A stretch of DNA of 64,000 bases from Muribaculum intestinale (GCF_002201515.1 NZ_CP021421.1:1302001-1366000); one strand, 5' to 3'; counted from the stretch's first letter, positions 9,075 through 17,855 are shown. A program made the numbers and translations. The notes: a model not told the origin generated them from the letters alone.

Positions 9075-9872
9075 ATGAAGATAGGAATAATCGGCGGAGG
9101 CAACATGGGTTCGGCAATAGCTGTCGGACTCGTGTCGACAGGTTTCATACCGGCCTCAGATATAACCGTGACATCACCACGTCAGGCAACACTCTACCGT
9201 ATCGCCGACGCATGCCCGGGAATAACTACCGACACTGACAATGCAGCGGCTGTCAAGGAAGCCGACGTGATAATACTTGCTGTAAAGCCCTGGCTTGTGC
9301 AATCCGTTGTCGAGGAGATTGCCCCGCGTATCGACTTCCGCCAGCAGACACTCGTAAGCCTCGCAGCCACAGTATCGCTGGCCGACTTCGACAACATCCT
9401 GCGCAATTACTCATCCAGACGCACTATAGTACGGGCGATACCCAACACGGCAATGGCCGTCGGGCGCAGCATGACATTCATCTGCCATGCCGACGATGCC
9501 GACCCGGCCCGCATATCGCCCGTAACCGACATATTCGACCGGCTTGGAACTGCCGCCGTCATTCCCGAGCAACAGCTTGGTGCAGCCATGGCTCTATGCT
9601 CCTGCGGCATAGCATACGTGATGCGATTCATCCGAGCCGCATCGGAAGGAGCCGTAGAGCAGGGTCTTTACCCCGACAAGGCGAAGGAATGGTTTCTCCA
9701 GACCATGCGCGGAGCCGTAGAGCTACTCGAATCGACCGGAGCCAATCCCGAGAGCGAAATCGATAAAGTTACAACACCCGGCGGACTCACCATACGCGGA
9801 CTAAACGCAATGGAAGAAAGTGGATTCTCGGGAGCCGTAATCAAGGGCCTGCGAGCATCGGTAAAACACTGA
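9075..9872 (+). CDS. proC: Pyrroline-5-carboxylate reductase
   Basis: The 265-residue protein has an NAD(P)-binding GIIGGGNMGSA at the N terminus and the C-terminal dimer/active-site signature (EIDKVTTPGGLTIRGL), which is diagnostic of ProC. It makes L-proline from P5C, a step that shares the glutamate-semialdehyde level with the arginine genes just upstream. It starts 4 nt after the argD stop, so it is part of the same operon. Confidence 0.96.
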   Translation: MKIGIIGGGNMGSAIAVGLVSTGFIPASDITVTSPRQATLYRIADACPGITTDTDNAAAVKEADVIILAVKPWLVQSVVEEIAPRIDFRQQTLVSLAATVSLADFDNILRNYSSRRTIVRAIPNTAMAVGRSMTFICHADDADPARISPVTDIFDRLGTAAVIPEQQLGAAMALCSCGIAYVMRFIRAASEGAVEQGLYPDKAKEWFLQTMRGAVELLESTGANPESEIDKVTTPGGLTIRGLNAMEESGFSGAVIKGLRASVKH

Positions 9873-9879
9873 CGGCAAT

Positions 9880-10218
9880 ATGGGAGTAAACAAGGTAATA
9901 CTACTCGGCAACGTCGGAGTCGACCCTACAATACGCTATGTCGAGACCCGGCCGGTAGCGACATTCACTCTCGCCACCACTGAGCGCGCCTATACCAGCG
10001 CATCGGGCGCACAGATTCCGGAGCGCACCGAGTGGCACCGGATTGTCATGTGGGACGGCGCTGCAGAGACTGCCGAAAAATACATACGCAAAGGCACCCG
10101 CCTGTATATCGAGGGGAAACTGCGCACAAGAGTCTGGGAAGACCGAAATACCATCAAGCGCAACGTGACCGAGATTATCGTCGACACATTCGAAATCCTC
10201 GCGCCTCCGCGCCAATAA
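9880..10218 (+). CDS. ssb: Single-stranded DNA-binding protein, short form
   Basis: The 112-residue OB-fold protein begins MGVNKVILLGNVGVDPTIRY and contains WHRIVMWDGAAETAEKYIRKG and YIEGKLRTR, all standard SSB motifs. It ends shortly after the OB fold and lacks the glycine-rich linker and acidic DDIPF tip that recruit partners. It is therefore a minimal SSB, perhaps a second paralogue rather than the main replication SSB. It starts 7 nt after proC and closes the operon. Confidence 0.9.
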   Translation: MGVNKVILLGNVGVDPTIRYVETRPVATFTLATTERAYTSASGAQIPERTEWHRIVMWDGAAETAEKYIRKGTRLYIEGKLRTRVWEDRNTIKRNVTEIIVDTFEILAPPRQ

Positions 10219-10236
10219 TCCGCAGACACAAAACAT

Positions 10237-10282
10237 CAATCGGTGTGCAGGACCTCAACTACCCTGTACACCGATTGTCTTT
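10237..10282 (+). terminator. Terminator of the arg-proC-ssb operon
   Basis: CAATCGGTGT (10237-10246) pairs perfectly with ACACCGATTG (10268-10277). Further pairing extends inwards with one mismatch, and TCTTTT follows. Confidence 0.75.
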
Positions 10283-10334
10283 TATGAATCCCATATAAAC
10301 CAATTAATCTTAATTCAACAAAACAAACAGTTTC

Positions 10335-11390
10335 TTAGAACGCCACGACAATACCGGTCGAGAGCGAGCCGAAGTTGAGTCCGGAAGATGTGCGCATCTT
10401 CGACATCGGCGAATAGCGCACATACACACCTATACCTCCGTACCCCATGCTGAATATACCGTCGACCGTCACCGGACGCTGACCGATACGCCCGGTCTTT
10501 ATCGAGTATTCCCGTCCCTCATAATCATATTCTGTCATGATATTTCCTCCGACATTGAAACATACTATCGGACCAATCTTGGCATACACACGCTCCTTAT
10601 GACCGAATGAAAGTGAATATATGAATGGTACCTGGAGAGAGAACAGCTGTATGCGGGAACGATGATTGGTCACACCCTCGTCATACGGCTCAAGAGAGAT
10701 GCGTCCGTCGGGATTCTTATGAAAGTACCAGGGCTTCCTTGTATGGAAATTCTGCCAATGCAGTCCCAGTCCGCACGCCAGCGAATGATGGCGCGACCAG
10801 CTCATACGCACGCCCAGAGTCATGAGCCATGTAAACTCATAGCTGCGCCACATCGAAGTGCCCGTCTCGGGATTCTCCCTTACGGCATCTACCCATCCGA
10901 TTCCCAGTCCCTGCGACACACATTCCCATGTAACTCTTCCCGTCTTAGAGATTGTAAATCCGAAATCGCTCGCCCGTCGTCCGACATACGATGTAAAAGA
11001 GCGGTTGTCGGGATCGACAAAGGCAAAATCGTAACTTGCAGTCTCTCCGTCGCATGTAGTGAACTCGACACACAGTGCAGTACGGCTCTCAACAATGGTT
11101 ACATTCGTTATATCGGAACAGTTGACACTCGTACGCCCCGAGGCGCCAAGTGTCAGGCGCATATGATCCTTACCCGACTTAAAGTAAAAATTATCGTCGG
11201 TGCCATTGATATTGTTCACTTGTATGGAAGTAGACTCCGGAGCATAAGATATGGCAATGCTGCTTGCGCACGAGGCATTGAGGAGAGTATCGACAGGCAT
11301 CTCCTCACGGATATCGGAAGCCCGGGCAACAAATACTGTGAATATCAACGACAGTAATGTGAGTATGATTTTGCAGTTCGAAGAACACAT
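10335..11390 (-). CDS. Outer-membrane beta-barrel protein of unknown function
   Basis: The 351-residue protein has a clear signal peptide (MCSSNCKIILTLLSLIFTVFVARASD). Its C-terminal half shows alternating hydrophobic strands and ends in phenylalanine (STGIVVAF), typical of barrel proteins inserted by BAM. Phrases such as GLGLHWQNFH, YAKIGPIVCFNVGG and MGYGGIGVYVRYSP resemble PorT/OmpA-like barrels, but I cannot name a family. It is the last gene of a minus-strand cassette led by an ECF sigma factor, so it may be the regulated output of that sigma factor. Confidence 0.65.
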   Translation of the reverse strand: MCSSNCKIILTLLSLIFTVFVARASDIREEMPVDTLLNASCASSIAISYAPESTSIQVNNINGTDDNFYFKSGKDHMRLTLGASGRTSVNCSDITNVTIVESRTALCVEFTTCDGETASYDFAFVDPDNRSFTSYVGRRASDFGFTISKTGRVTWECVSQGLGIGWVDAVRENPETGTSMWRSYEFTWLMTLGVRMSWSRHHSLACGLGLHWQNFHTRKPWYFHKNPDGRISLEPYDEGVTNHRSRIQLFSLQVPFIYSLSFGHKERVYAKIGPIVCFNVGGNIMTEYDYEGREYSIKTGRIGQRPVTVDGIFSMGYGGIGVYVRYSPMSKMRTSSGLNFGSLSTGIVVAF

Positions 11391-11422
11391 ATACGTAATA
11401 TAAAATAATTTGGAACAGTTAC

Positions 11423-11902
11423 TTAATTTTCATTTAATGATGACAATTTAGAGATAACGGCCTCCGCGTCTGTACGCGAAAGTGTCCCGTCAAAGTAAAT
11501 CATCATCACCGACGGCTTGTTGCCGTCAGGATTATTGAGATAATACAGATACCGGTTGGTCTTCTTGCCGTTGACAATAGTCACCGGAAGCATAAAGAAG
11601 GCATACTGCAGTTTACCGTCCTTATATCTCACATTTCGCCCTATCGACTTTGCGCCGTCGGCAAGCACAAGAGGCTGCAATATCGGCGCGTAGGTCTCCG
11701 AGTCGCCCCGGAATGTAGCCAGATTTGACAGTCCATGCGCTTTCACAAACTTCTGTTCGCCGCTCATTATCACTTCAGTGACCGACGGATCGCTCACATA
11801 CTTCCCGCCAAGCACATTGTTGATATGCATTCCGGTCTGCGCGGATGCATTCCCACACACCAATATTGTCAACAATATCAACAGTCGTATTATTCCTTTC
11901 AT
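11423..11902 (-). CDS. Small secreted protein, possibly DUF6108 family
   Basis: With the ATG at 11902 the protein has 159 residues and an immediate signal peptide (MKGIIRLLILLTILVCGNASAQ). The longer start at 11929 would hide the signal and overlap the upstream gene. The mature part contains MHINNVLGGKYVSDPSVTEVIMSG and a basic YKDGKLQYAFFMLP segment. The DUF6108 name is from memory and is not certain. It sits between the anti-sigma-like gene and the barrel gene and is probably a periplasmic partner of that cassette. Confidence 0.65.
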   Translation of the reverse strand: MKGIIRLLILLTILVCGNASAQTGMHINNVLGGKYVSDPSVTEVIMSGEQKFVKAHGLSNLATFRGDSETYAPILQPLVLADGAKSIGRNVRYKDGKLQYAFFMLPVTIVNGKKTNRYLYYLNNPDGNKPSVMMIYFDGTLSRTDAEAVISKLSSLNEN

Positions 11903-11909
11903 AGCACGG

Positions 11910-12431
11910 TTATATTTCTGGGTATTCATTCTCTATATTGTCGATTATACGCGCCACATCGCTGAGTTCTTCGCTGAACGACTCCTCGGAGGCCCGCACA
12001 TCACGTGTAAATTCTCTCATGTCCTCTCCCAGCAGCCTTATTATAGCCTCCTGGTCGGTGATACGCTTGCCTCCGGCATATGCCACACATGTCGTCACAT
12101 CGGCAGGCGCTGAAATCGCCGATGCACGGCGCGTGACAGTTGTATACAGCCCCAGCGAAAAGATTACGACACAGGCGGCCGCCACGCCCGACACAAGCCT
12201 TACACGCCCCTTTAAGCGTCTCTCTGAAGAGCGCAGGCCTACGTTCGTGCGGAATCCTGTCAAGGCCCGCAGCTCGTCAATCGCAGGATGTGACAGGCGT
12301 GTCCTGCCGAGCATATCTCTCAGCAACTCCTCTTCGGCATCCGACAAAGAGCAATCGAAATAGCGCTCTCCAAGCCTGATTATCAGCGACAGTTCATCTA
12401 AGTCTTTATCCATAAGTAAGTAATTCAGCAT
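11910..12431 (-). CDS. Single-pass membrane protein, putative anti-sigma factor
   Basis: The 173-residue protein is acidic at its N terminus (residues about 7-60, DELSLIIRLGERYFDCSLSDAEEE broken into helices). It has one transmembrane segment around residues 80-100 (VSGVAAACVVIFSLGLY) and a C-terminal domain presumably in the periplasm. Its start overlaps the sigma-factor stop by 1 nt (TAATG). That order, sigma then one-pass membrane protein, is the usual layout of ECF sigma/anti-sigma pairs. No ZAS zinc motif or FecR domain is seen, so the assignment rests on context. Confidence 0.6.
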   Translation of the reverse strand: MLNYLLMDKDLDELSLIIRLGERYFDCSLSDAEEELLRDMLGRTRLSHPAIDELRALTGFRTNVGLRSSERRLKGRVRLVSGVAAACVVIFSLGLYTTVTRRASAISAPADVTTCVAYAGGKRITDQEAIIRLLGEDMREFTRDVRASEESFSEELSDVARIIDNIENEYPEI

Positions 12432-12967
12432 TAAATTATTCCTTGGCGATACAGCTCGCGTATAGCCTTGCGCGCACGGCTGAGCGCCATTCTCACACTC
12501 TCCTGCGACATCGACAGGCGCATGGCAATCTCTTCGTATCCCACACCCTCAATGTCATGAAGATTGAATATCTCAAACTGCCGTTCGCTCAGCACGCGAC
12601 GGCTCAGTTCAAGCACAGCCTGATACGTAATCCTCCGCTCTCGCTCGGCATATTCCGGCGATTCGGCAGCATAGCCGCCCTCGTCAAGATATACCATAGG
12701 ATGAGATTTGGCACGGCGCCTGAGGTCTATCGCAGAATTACGCACAGCCGCATAGCTGAGCTTAATCGCCTCTACCGACGACTCCACATCGCGGTGACGC
12801 GCCCAAAGACCGCAAAACGCGTCGTGAAGCGCATCATCGGCGTCAATATCGCCGGCAATGCCTGCTGCGATGCCCCGCAGACGCAGGCGCAGTCTCTCAA
12901 ATGTGGATGTCAGTATATCGGTACTCACTTTTCGCAATATTTCAGACGCGCTATGTTGCGCCTTCAC
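12431..12967 (-). CDS. ECF-type RNA polymerase sigma factor
   Basis: The 178-residue sigma-70 family protein starts at GTG 12967. Region 2 is visible in DADDALHDAFCGLWARH and RNSAIDLRRRAKSH. Region 4 is the helix-turn-helix LSERQFEIFNLHDIEGVGYEEIAMRLSM followed by SQESVRMALSRARKAIRE. It leads the cassette sigma, membrane protein, secreted protein and barrel. Unlike the SusC-linked ECF sigma factors, it has no FecR-like partner and is not next to the SusC gene, so it is more likely an envelope-response or housekeeping ECF. Confidence 0.88.
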   Translation of the reverse strand: MKAQHSASEILRKVSTDILTSTFERLRLRLRGIAAGIAGDIDADDALHDAFCGLWARHRDVESSVEAIKLSYAAVRNSAIDLRRRAKSHPMVYLDEGGYAAESPEYAERERRITYQAVLELSRRVLSERQFEIFNLHDIEGVGYEEIAMRLSMSQESVRMALSRARKAIRELYRQGII

Positions 12968-13147
12968 TATCTTTAACGGAAGCGACTGCCGTATGTAACA
13001 TCACCGGATAAAATTTTTATAGAATTCGCATCAAAATACAGCTGAATCGAAGAGAAAACATCCCAAAATTCCTAAGAAAATGCATAATACGAAAAAGTCG
13101 ATATGACTTCCGCCTTTTACTATCGGCATATTTACAGAAGAAATTTG

Positions 13148-13155
13148 TAACTTTG
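13148..13155 (+). promoter_or_regulatory. -7 promoter element immediately before the pseudokinase ATG
   Basis: TAACTTTG matches TAnnTTTG and ends 6 nt before the ATG at 13162. Transcription would begin at or next to the start codon. No -33 TTTG is found at the usual distance. Confidence 0.45.
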
Positions 13156-13161
13156 CTCTCT

Positions 13162-13962
13162 ATGAGCACCGATAAACAGCAAATACCGGCCGAACCGGAA
13201 GAGAACGCAACCGAACACACCAAACCATCGGCTGCGGAAAAATGGACCGAGATTACACTGCTCCCCGAATGGGAGGAGGAATACTATCTTGTATATACTG
13301 CAAAGAAGTATGGCCGGTGGGTTATGCTCAAAACTCTCAAGCCGGAATACGCATCGCAGGAAGAGTATCGCCAGATGCTCGAAAAGGAGTTTGACGTACG
13401 CTACAACCTCGCACACCCCAATATCGTGATGATAAACGACCTCGAGGAAGTGCCCACCCTCGGACGATGCATCATCACCGACGACGTATACGGCGATTCA
13501 CTGCGCAAACTTATCGATGAAAACCGCATCACACCGGAAATCCTCGAAAAGCTGCAGCACGAACTGGTCGATGCTATCGACTACATACAGAGCAACCACA
13601 TAGTGCACCACCCCATCCGCCCCGAAACCATATACTTCACCGAAAACATAGGTAATCTCAAACTAATCGATGTAGGTTTCGACCAGCGGCAGCACCTTGA
13701 GCCGGCCGATGCTTCGGAAGATATATACCGCTACGGATGTGTGCTCGACGAAGTGCTCGACCATGTTCCCGCCAAGTTGCCCGAGCTGCGCAAAATCGCA
13801 CAGCGATGCAAGGACCCCGACCCGACGAAACGCTACCGTGACGTGCAGGACCTCCACCTCGCATTTGAACGGCGCAACAGCAACCAGGTGTACACATTCC
13901 TGATTATATTCCTCATAGCGATGATATGCCTGCTGACATGGCTTAACATCACACGTATGTAA
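13162..13962 (+). CDS. Membrane-anchored protein-kinase-like protein (predicted pseudokinase)
   Basis: This 266-residue Ser/Thr kinase fold is followed by a C-terminal transmembrane anchor (VYTFLIIFLIAMICLLTWL). The VAIK lysine is kept (VMLK, Lys57) and the DFG aspartate survives as DVG (Asp170). The catalytic loop is degraded: HRDLKPEN reads HHPIRPET (149-156), so the catalytic Asp is Pro151 and the metal-binding Asn is Thr156. No glycine-rich loop is evident. It should bind nucleotide weakly or act as a scaffold rather than phosphorylate. The GNAT-like gene begins 16 nt downstream. Confidence 0.75.
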   Translation: MSTDKQQIPAEPEENATEHTKPSAAEKWTEITLLPEWEEEYYLVYTAKKYGRWVMLKTLKPEYASQEEYRQMLEKEFDVRYNLAHPNIVMINDLEEVPTLGRCIITDDVYGDSLRKLIDENRITPEILEKLQHELVDAIDYIQSNHIVHHPIRPETIYFTENIGNLKLIDVGFDQRQHLEPADASEDIYRYGCVLDEVLDHVPAKLPELRKIAQRCKDPDPTKRYRDVQDLHLAFERRNSNQVYTFLIIFLIAMICLLTWLNITRM

Positions 13963-13978
13963 CTCACCCCGACGAAGT

Positions 13979-15106
13979 ATGATTGAAATACGCGAAATAA
14001 AGCCCGTAAAGGCCGAACTAACCCGATATACACAATTCCAGATTGATCTCTACGAAGGAAACTCATACTTTGTGCCGCCACTGATAGGCGACGATGTCGA
14101 CACACTGACTCCATCCAAGAATCCGGCATTTGACTTCTGCAAGGCAAAATCATGGATGGCCTACCGCGACGGAAAACCAGTAGGGAGAATTACCGGAATC
14201 ATAAACAACCAGGTAAACGAACGCTCGGGGAAACGCGACGTACGCTTCGGATTTACCGACTTCATCGACGACGACGAGGTCGCCGACAGACTGTTTGACA
14301 CCGTAGCCGAGTGGGGACGCTCCCACGGCATGGACTCTATGGTAGGCCCGCTCGGATTCACCGACCTCGACCATGAAGGAATGCTTACATACGGATTCGA
14401 CGAGATGGGTACAATGGCCACTATCTACAACTATCCATACTACCCCCGCCACATGCGCCGCATGGGCTTCACCGAAGATGTCGAGTGGGTCGAATACCGT
14501 ATATCGGTGCCCGACAAAGTGCCCGACCAATTGCAGAGAGTTGCCGATATCGTGCGCCGCAAGTACGGACTACGCACCCTCAAATACACTTCAGGCAAAA
14601 AAATCAAAGCCGACTACGGACAGGCGCTCTTCGAACTGATTAACGAAGCCTACGACAAGCTCTACGGCTACTCCCCGCTCACCCGTCGCCAGATTGAATA
14701 TTATATCGACATATACCTCCCCATTCTCAAACTGGAATATGTAAGCCTAATCATCGACAAGGACGACAAACTCGTCGGCGTAGGCATATCGCTCCCGTCG
14801 ATGTCGCGGGCACTGCAGAAAGGACGCGGACGCCTTTTCCCCACAGGATGGTACCATCTGCTCAAAGCTATGTACCGCTACAACGACACTGTCGACCTCC
14901 TGCTCGTAGGCGTATCACCCGAATACCAGAGCAAGGGTGTCAACTCTCTACTCTTCACCGACCTTCTGCCGACATATATCAAAAACCGCGTACGCTGGGC
15001 CGAAACCAATCCCGAACTGGCCGAAAACGAGAATGTGCAGCAGCAATGGAAATTCTTCGACAAGCGTCTCCACCGCCGCCGCGCTGCATTCAGAAAACCC
15101 ATCTGA
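13979..15106 (+). CDS. GNAT-like N-acyltransferase domain protein
   Basis: The 375-residue cytoplasmic protein is conserved in type with large bacterial GNAT-like proteins (YghO group). The C-terminal half has a motif A-like stretch (LLVGVSPEYQSKGVNSLLFTDLL) and ends in the basic RLHRRRAAFRKPI. The N-terminal half (YTQFQIDLYEGNSYFVPPLIGDD, then MVGPLGFTDLDHEGML) is shared across the family. The substrate is unknown. It starts 16 nt after the pseudokinase gene, suggesting co-expression. Confidence 0.75.
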   Translation: MIEIREIKPVKAELTRYTQFQIDLYEGNSYFVPPLIGDDVDTLTPSKNPAFDFCKAKSWMAYRDGKPVGRITGIINNQVNERSGKRDVRFGFTDFIDDDEVADRLFDTVAEWGRSHGMDSMVGPLGFTDLDHEGMLTYGFDEMGTMATIYNYPYYPRHMRRMGFTEDVEWVEYRISVPDKVPDQLQRVADIVRRKYGLRTLKYTSGKKIKADYGQALFELINEAYDKLYGYSPLTRRQIEYYIDIYLPILKLEYVSLIIDKDDKLVGVGISLPSMSRALQKGRGRLFPTGWYHLLKAMYRYNDTVDLLLVGVSPEYQSKGVNSLLFTDLLPTYIKNRVRWAETNPELAENENVQQQWKFFDKRLHRRRAAFRKPI

Positions 15107-15204
15107 TATTCTCACGCCTACCGTCTCCGCCTCCCCTCAGGAGTCATCATTGACTCGCACGTCTCAATAGGATTCTAAATTTTACGATAGTTTATTTTAT
15201 AGCA

Positions 15205-17484
15205 ATGAAAAACAGTTATCTACGATGCGGAGCCATCTGGCTTTTCGCATCGCTCGGCATATTGCCGCCGACCGCCGGAGCGCAGGTGGTCACTACCAGT
15301 CCGGCAATAATCACTGCCGACACAAAGAATATAGTAATCACATTCCATGCCGACTGGGGCAACCGCGGCATGGCCGGGCTACCGGCATCAACCGCTGTAT
15401 ACGCCCACACCGGTCTCATCACATCGCAATCGGCTACACCCGACGACTGGACTTTCGCACCAACCTGGCCCGACAACTCCGCGAAATACAAACTCAAGGC
15501 GGAAGGCTCCGGCACATGGACCCTCGACATACCAGATATCAGGCAATACTACGGAGTGCCCGCCGGAGTAGAGATTAAAAACATGGTATTCGTGTTCCGC
15601 GATGCCGCAGGTTCCGACTCCCAGGGAAAGACAATCAACGGTGGCGACATATCACTGACGGTATTCCCGTCCGGATTTCCGGCACCCGACATGCGACAGT
15701 ATCCCGACGGCGACCCGCAACCGGGAGCAACCCCCTCGTCCGACGGCTCTTCTGCAATATTCTGCTTCCCGGCACCCGAAAAAAACATGGTGCAGCTCGT
15801 TGGCTCCTGGAATGATTTCGCCATCGTACCTGACCAGCAGATGCACTATACCGACATCGACGGCATTCGATACTTCTGGACTTCGGTCGACGGCCTTGAG
15901 GCGGGAAAAGACTACACATATTATTATATAGTCGACGGACAGACCGCAGTGGGTGATCCATATGCACGCCTTGTGCTCGACGGCAACAACGACAAGTACA
16001 TCTCTTCAGCCGTCTACCCCGACATGCCCGTATTTCCGTCCGAGAAAGTGTCCTCATCTGTTCCTGTAGCCGTATATAACTCTGACGCCGGCAAATACGA
16101 CTGGCAGACGGCATCATTCACCCGCCCCTCGCAGGAGAGCCTCGTGCTCTACGAAGTGCTTATACGCGACTTCACCGGGACCGAGGGAAAGGCCAACGGC
16201 AACGGCACCATATCGGGCCTTATCGACAGACTCGACTATATCAAAGAGCTTGGTGTCAACGGCATAGAACTGATGCCGATAATGGAGTTCGACGGCAACA
16301 ACTCGTGGGGCTACAACCCCAACTTCTACTTCGCACCCGACAAAGCCTACGGGACGCCCGACGACTACCGGCGCCTCGTCGACGAGTGCCATGCCCGCGG
16401 GCTGGCCGTAGTGCTCGACGTGGTATTCAACCAGACAGCCGGACTACACCCCTGGTATCTGATGTATCCTATGGTTCTGTCGAAATTCTACAACGGTACA
16501 TCACCACACGCCTACTCAGTGCTCAACGATTGGAATCAGAACAACGAACTGGTGCAGCGGCAGTTCAAGGACGTTCTGCGCTACTGGCTCACGGAATACA
16601 AAGTCGACGGATTCAGATTTGACCTCGTAAAAGGCCTTGGCGACAACGACTCCTACGGCAACACATACAACGAAGCCACCAATACCTGGGGCACACCATC
16701 AGGCCCGGGCACCGACGCATACAACACCTCACGCATAGCACGAATGGTCACCCTCCATGCAGCTGTCAGAGATGTCGACCCCACCGCCTACTTCATCAAC
16801 GAGGACCTTGCCGGAGCCGAGGAAGAAAACGCACTTGCCTCCGACGGCGATCTCAACTGGGCCAATATCAACAACTCTGCGTGCCAGTTTGCCATGGGCT
16901 ATGAGGAAAACTCCTCGCTGAGCCGGTTCTTCTCACCCTCCGACGGCGGCCGAATGCGCGGCTCCACCGTCAGCTATGCTGAAAGCCACGACGAAGAACG
17001 CATGGCATACAAGCAGATGAAATACGGCGCCAACGGAGTCAAAAATAATTATGCCATGCGTATGCGCCGTCTCGGATCTGTGGCCGCACAGATGCTTATG
17101 ACTCCCGGCCCACACATGATATGGCAGTTCCAGGAATTCGGCGCCAACCAGACTACGAAAAATACCGACGGCTCCAACAATACCAACCCAAAACTCGTGG
17201 TATGGAACAATCTCAACAACGCCAATAATGCCGGACTGTGCCAGACCTACCGCGACCTGCTCGCCCTGCGCGATGCCAACCCCGAGCTGTTCGGCAATGA
17301 ATCATCCGCCACCATACTTCTCAACGGATGGGCAGAAGGTCGCTCCATACTCCTTTCATACGCCGACAAGAAGCTACTGCTTGCCGTCAACCCGCTTGTC
17401 GACAAGTCAATCGACATATTCATACCCTCTGAAGCCGGCGACGCGTCATCTCTCCGATTGCTTGCAGCAAGCCACAACACCTAA
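15205..17484 (+). CDS. Secreted GH13 alpha-amylase, cut short by an in-frame stop
   Basis: The 759-residue product has a signal peptide (to about residue 27), N-terminal beta-sandwich starch-binding/E-set domains (about 30-310) and a GH13 barrel. The catalytic residues are intact: Asp473 (GFRFDLVKG, nucleophile), Glu533 (FINEDLAG, acid/base) and Asp596 (ESHDEERM). Region I reads DVVFNQ with Gln in place of the usual His. It should cleave alpha-1,4-glucans. TAA at 17482-17484 ends it, but the same frame continues open for 72 codons that look like the missing C terminus. The catalytic part should still work; the tail used for sorting or anchoring may be lost. Confidence 0.85.
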   Translation: MKNSYLRCGAIWLFASLGILPPTAGAQVVTTSPAIITADTKNIVITFHADWGNRGMAGLPASTAVYAHTGLITSQSATPDDWTFAPTWPDNSAKYKLKAEGSGTWTLDIPDIRQYYGVPAGVEIKNMVFVFRDAAGSDSQGKTINGGDISLTVFPSGFPAPDMRQYPDGDPQPGATPSSDGSSAIFCFPAPEKNMVQLVGSWNDFAIVPDQQMHYTDIDGIRYFWTSVDGLEAGKDYTYYYIVDGQTAVGDPYARLVLDGNNDKYISSAVYPDMPVFPSEKVSSSVPVAVYNSDAGKYDWQTASFTRPSQESLVLYEVLIRDFTGTEGKANGNGTISGLIDRLDYIKELGVNGIELMPIMEFDGNNSWGYNPNFYFAPDKAYGTPDDYRRLVDECHARGLAVVLDVVFNQTAGLHPWYLMYPMVLSKFYNGTSPHAYSVLNDWNQNNELVQRQFKDVLRYWLTEYKVDGFRFDLVKGLGDNDSYGNTYNEATNTWGTPSGPGTDAYNTSRIARMVTLHAAVRDVDPTAYFINEDLAGAEEENALASDGDLNWANINNSACQFAMGYEENSSLSRFFSPSDGGRMRGSTVSYAESHDEERMAYKQMKYGANGVKNNYAMRMRRLGSVAAQMLMTPGPHMIWQFQEFGANQTTKNTDGSNNTNPKLVVWNNLNNANNAGLCQTYRDLLALRDANPELFGNESSATILLNGWAEGRSILLSYADKKLLLAVNPLVDKSIDIFIPSEAGDASSLRLLAASHNT

Positions 17485-17703
17485 CCCGCAATCGCCAACG
17501 GAAGCATCGCTCTTGAGCCGGGTGCGTTTGCAGTATACGGTAGCGAAGATGTGTCATCGGCCATCGACGAAATACCATCAGACTACGACAGCGCATATCC
17601 GATAATTTACTACAATCTCCAGGGCCGGCAGATTGCCGCACCGGTTCCCGGCCAAATTGTAATCCGCCGGCAAGGCACAGCGGCATACAAAGTAATATAC
17701 TGA
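17485..17703 (+). pseudogene. Detached C-terminal tail of the GH13 amylase
   Basis: This is the same reading frame as the amylase, right after its TAA, for 72 sense codons to a TGA at 17701. It reads GSIALEPGAFAVYGSED and then YYNLQGRQIAAPVPGQIVI, ending YKVIY. The 'YNLQGRxI...G.IVI' pattern is the C-terminal tail common on Bacteroidetes secreted proteins; the LRR protein at 29826 ends similarly (YYDMSGRRISAPS). It has no start of its own. It is either a true nonsense mutation or a base-call error. Confidence 0.75.
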
Positions 17704-17725
17704 CCATAGACATATACACATAATT

Positions 17726-17766
17726 ACCCCTGCCGCAATACAGTAAACTGTGGCAGGGGTATTTTT
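17726..17766 (+). terminator. Amylase terminator
   Basis: ACCCCTGCC (17726-17734) pairs with GGCAGGGGT (17752-17760), followed by ATTTTT. It is a strong GC stem, 23 nt past the TGA of the amylase tail. Confidence 0.85.
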
Positions 17767-17820
17767 ATTTAGTCAGTCTGTATATATGTTCTTATGCAAC
17801 AACCGGAGTATCCCTATAAG

Positions 17821-17855
17821 ATGTTGTGCATCTCTTACCAAGAGATGCACAACAT
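17821..17855. promoter_or_regulatory. 16-bp perfect hairpin/palindrome containing a 17-nt element repeated before susC
   Basis: A 16-nt arm (17821-17836) is perfectly complementary to 17840-17855, with ACC between. The core ATCTCTT-ACC-AAGAGAT (17830-17846) recurs exactly, in opposite orientation, at 19254-19270. No T-run follows, so it is not a terminator. It could be an operator for a dimeric regulator or an RNA stem. Confidence 0.55.

Noticed and set aside
8261..9148. 295-codon antisense frame over argD and proC
   Set aside because: Both sense genes have clear catalytic motifs; the antisense product has no recognisable domain and fits the codon-bias shadow expected in this GC range.
17821..17855. 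Hairpin as a second amylase terminator
   Set aside because: It has no T-run, follows an already strong terminator by 55 nt, and its core is repeated near susC, which favours a regulatory role.
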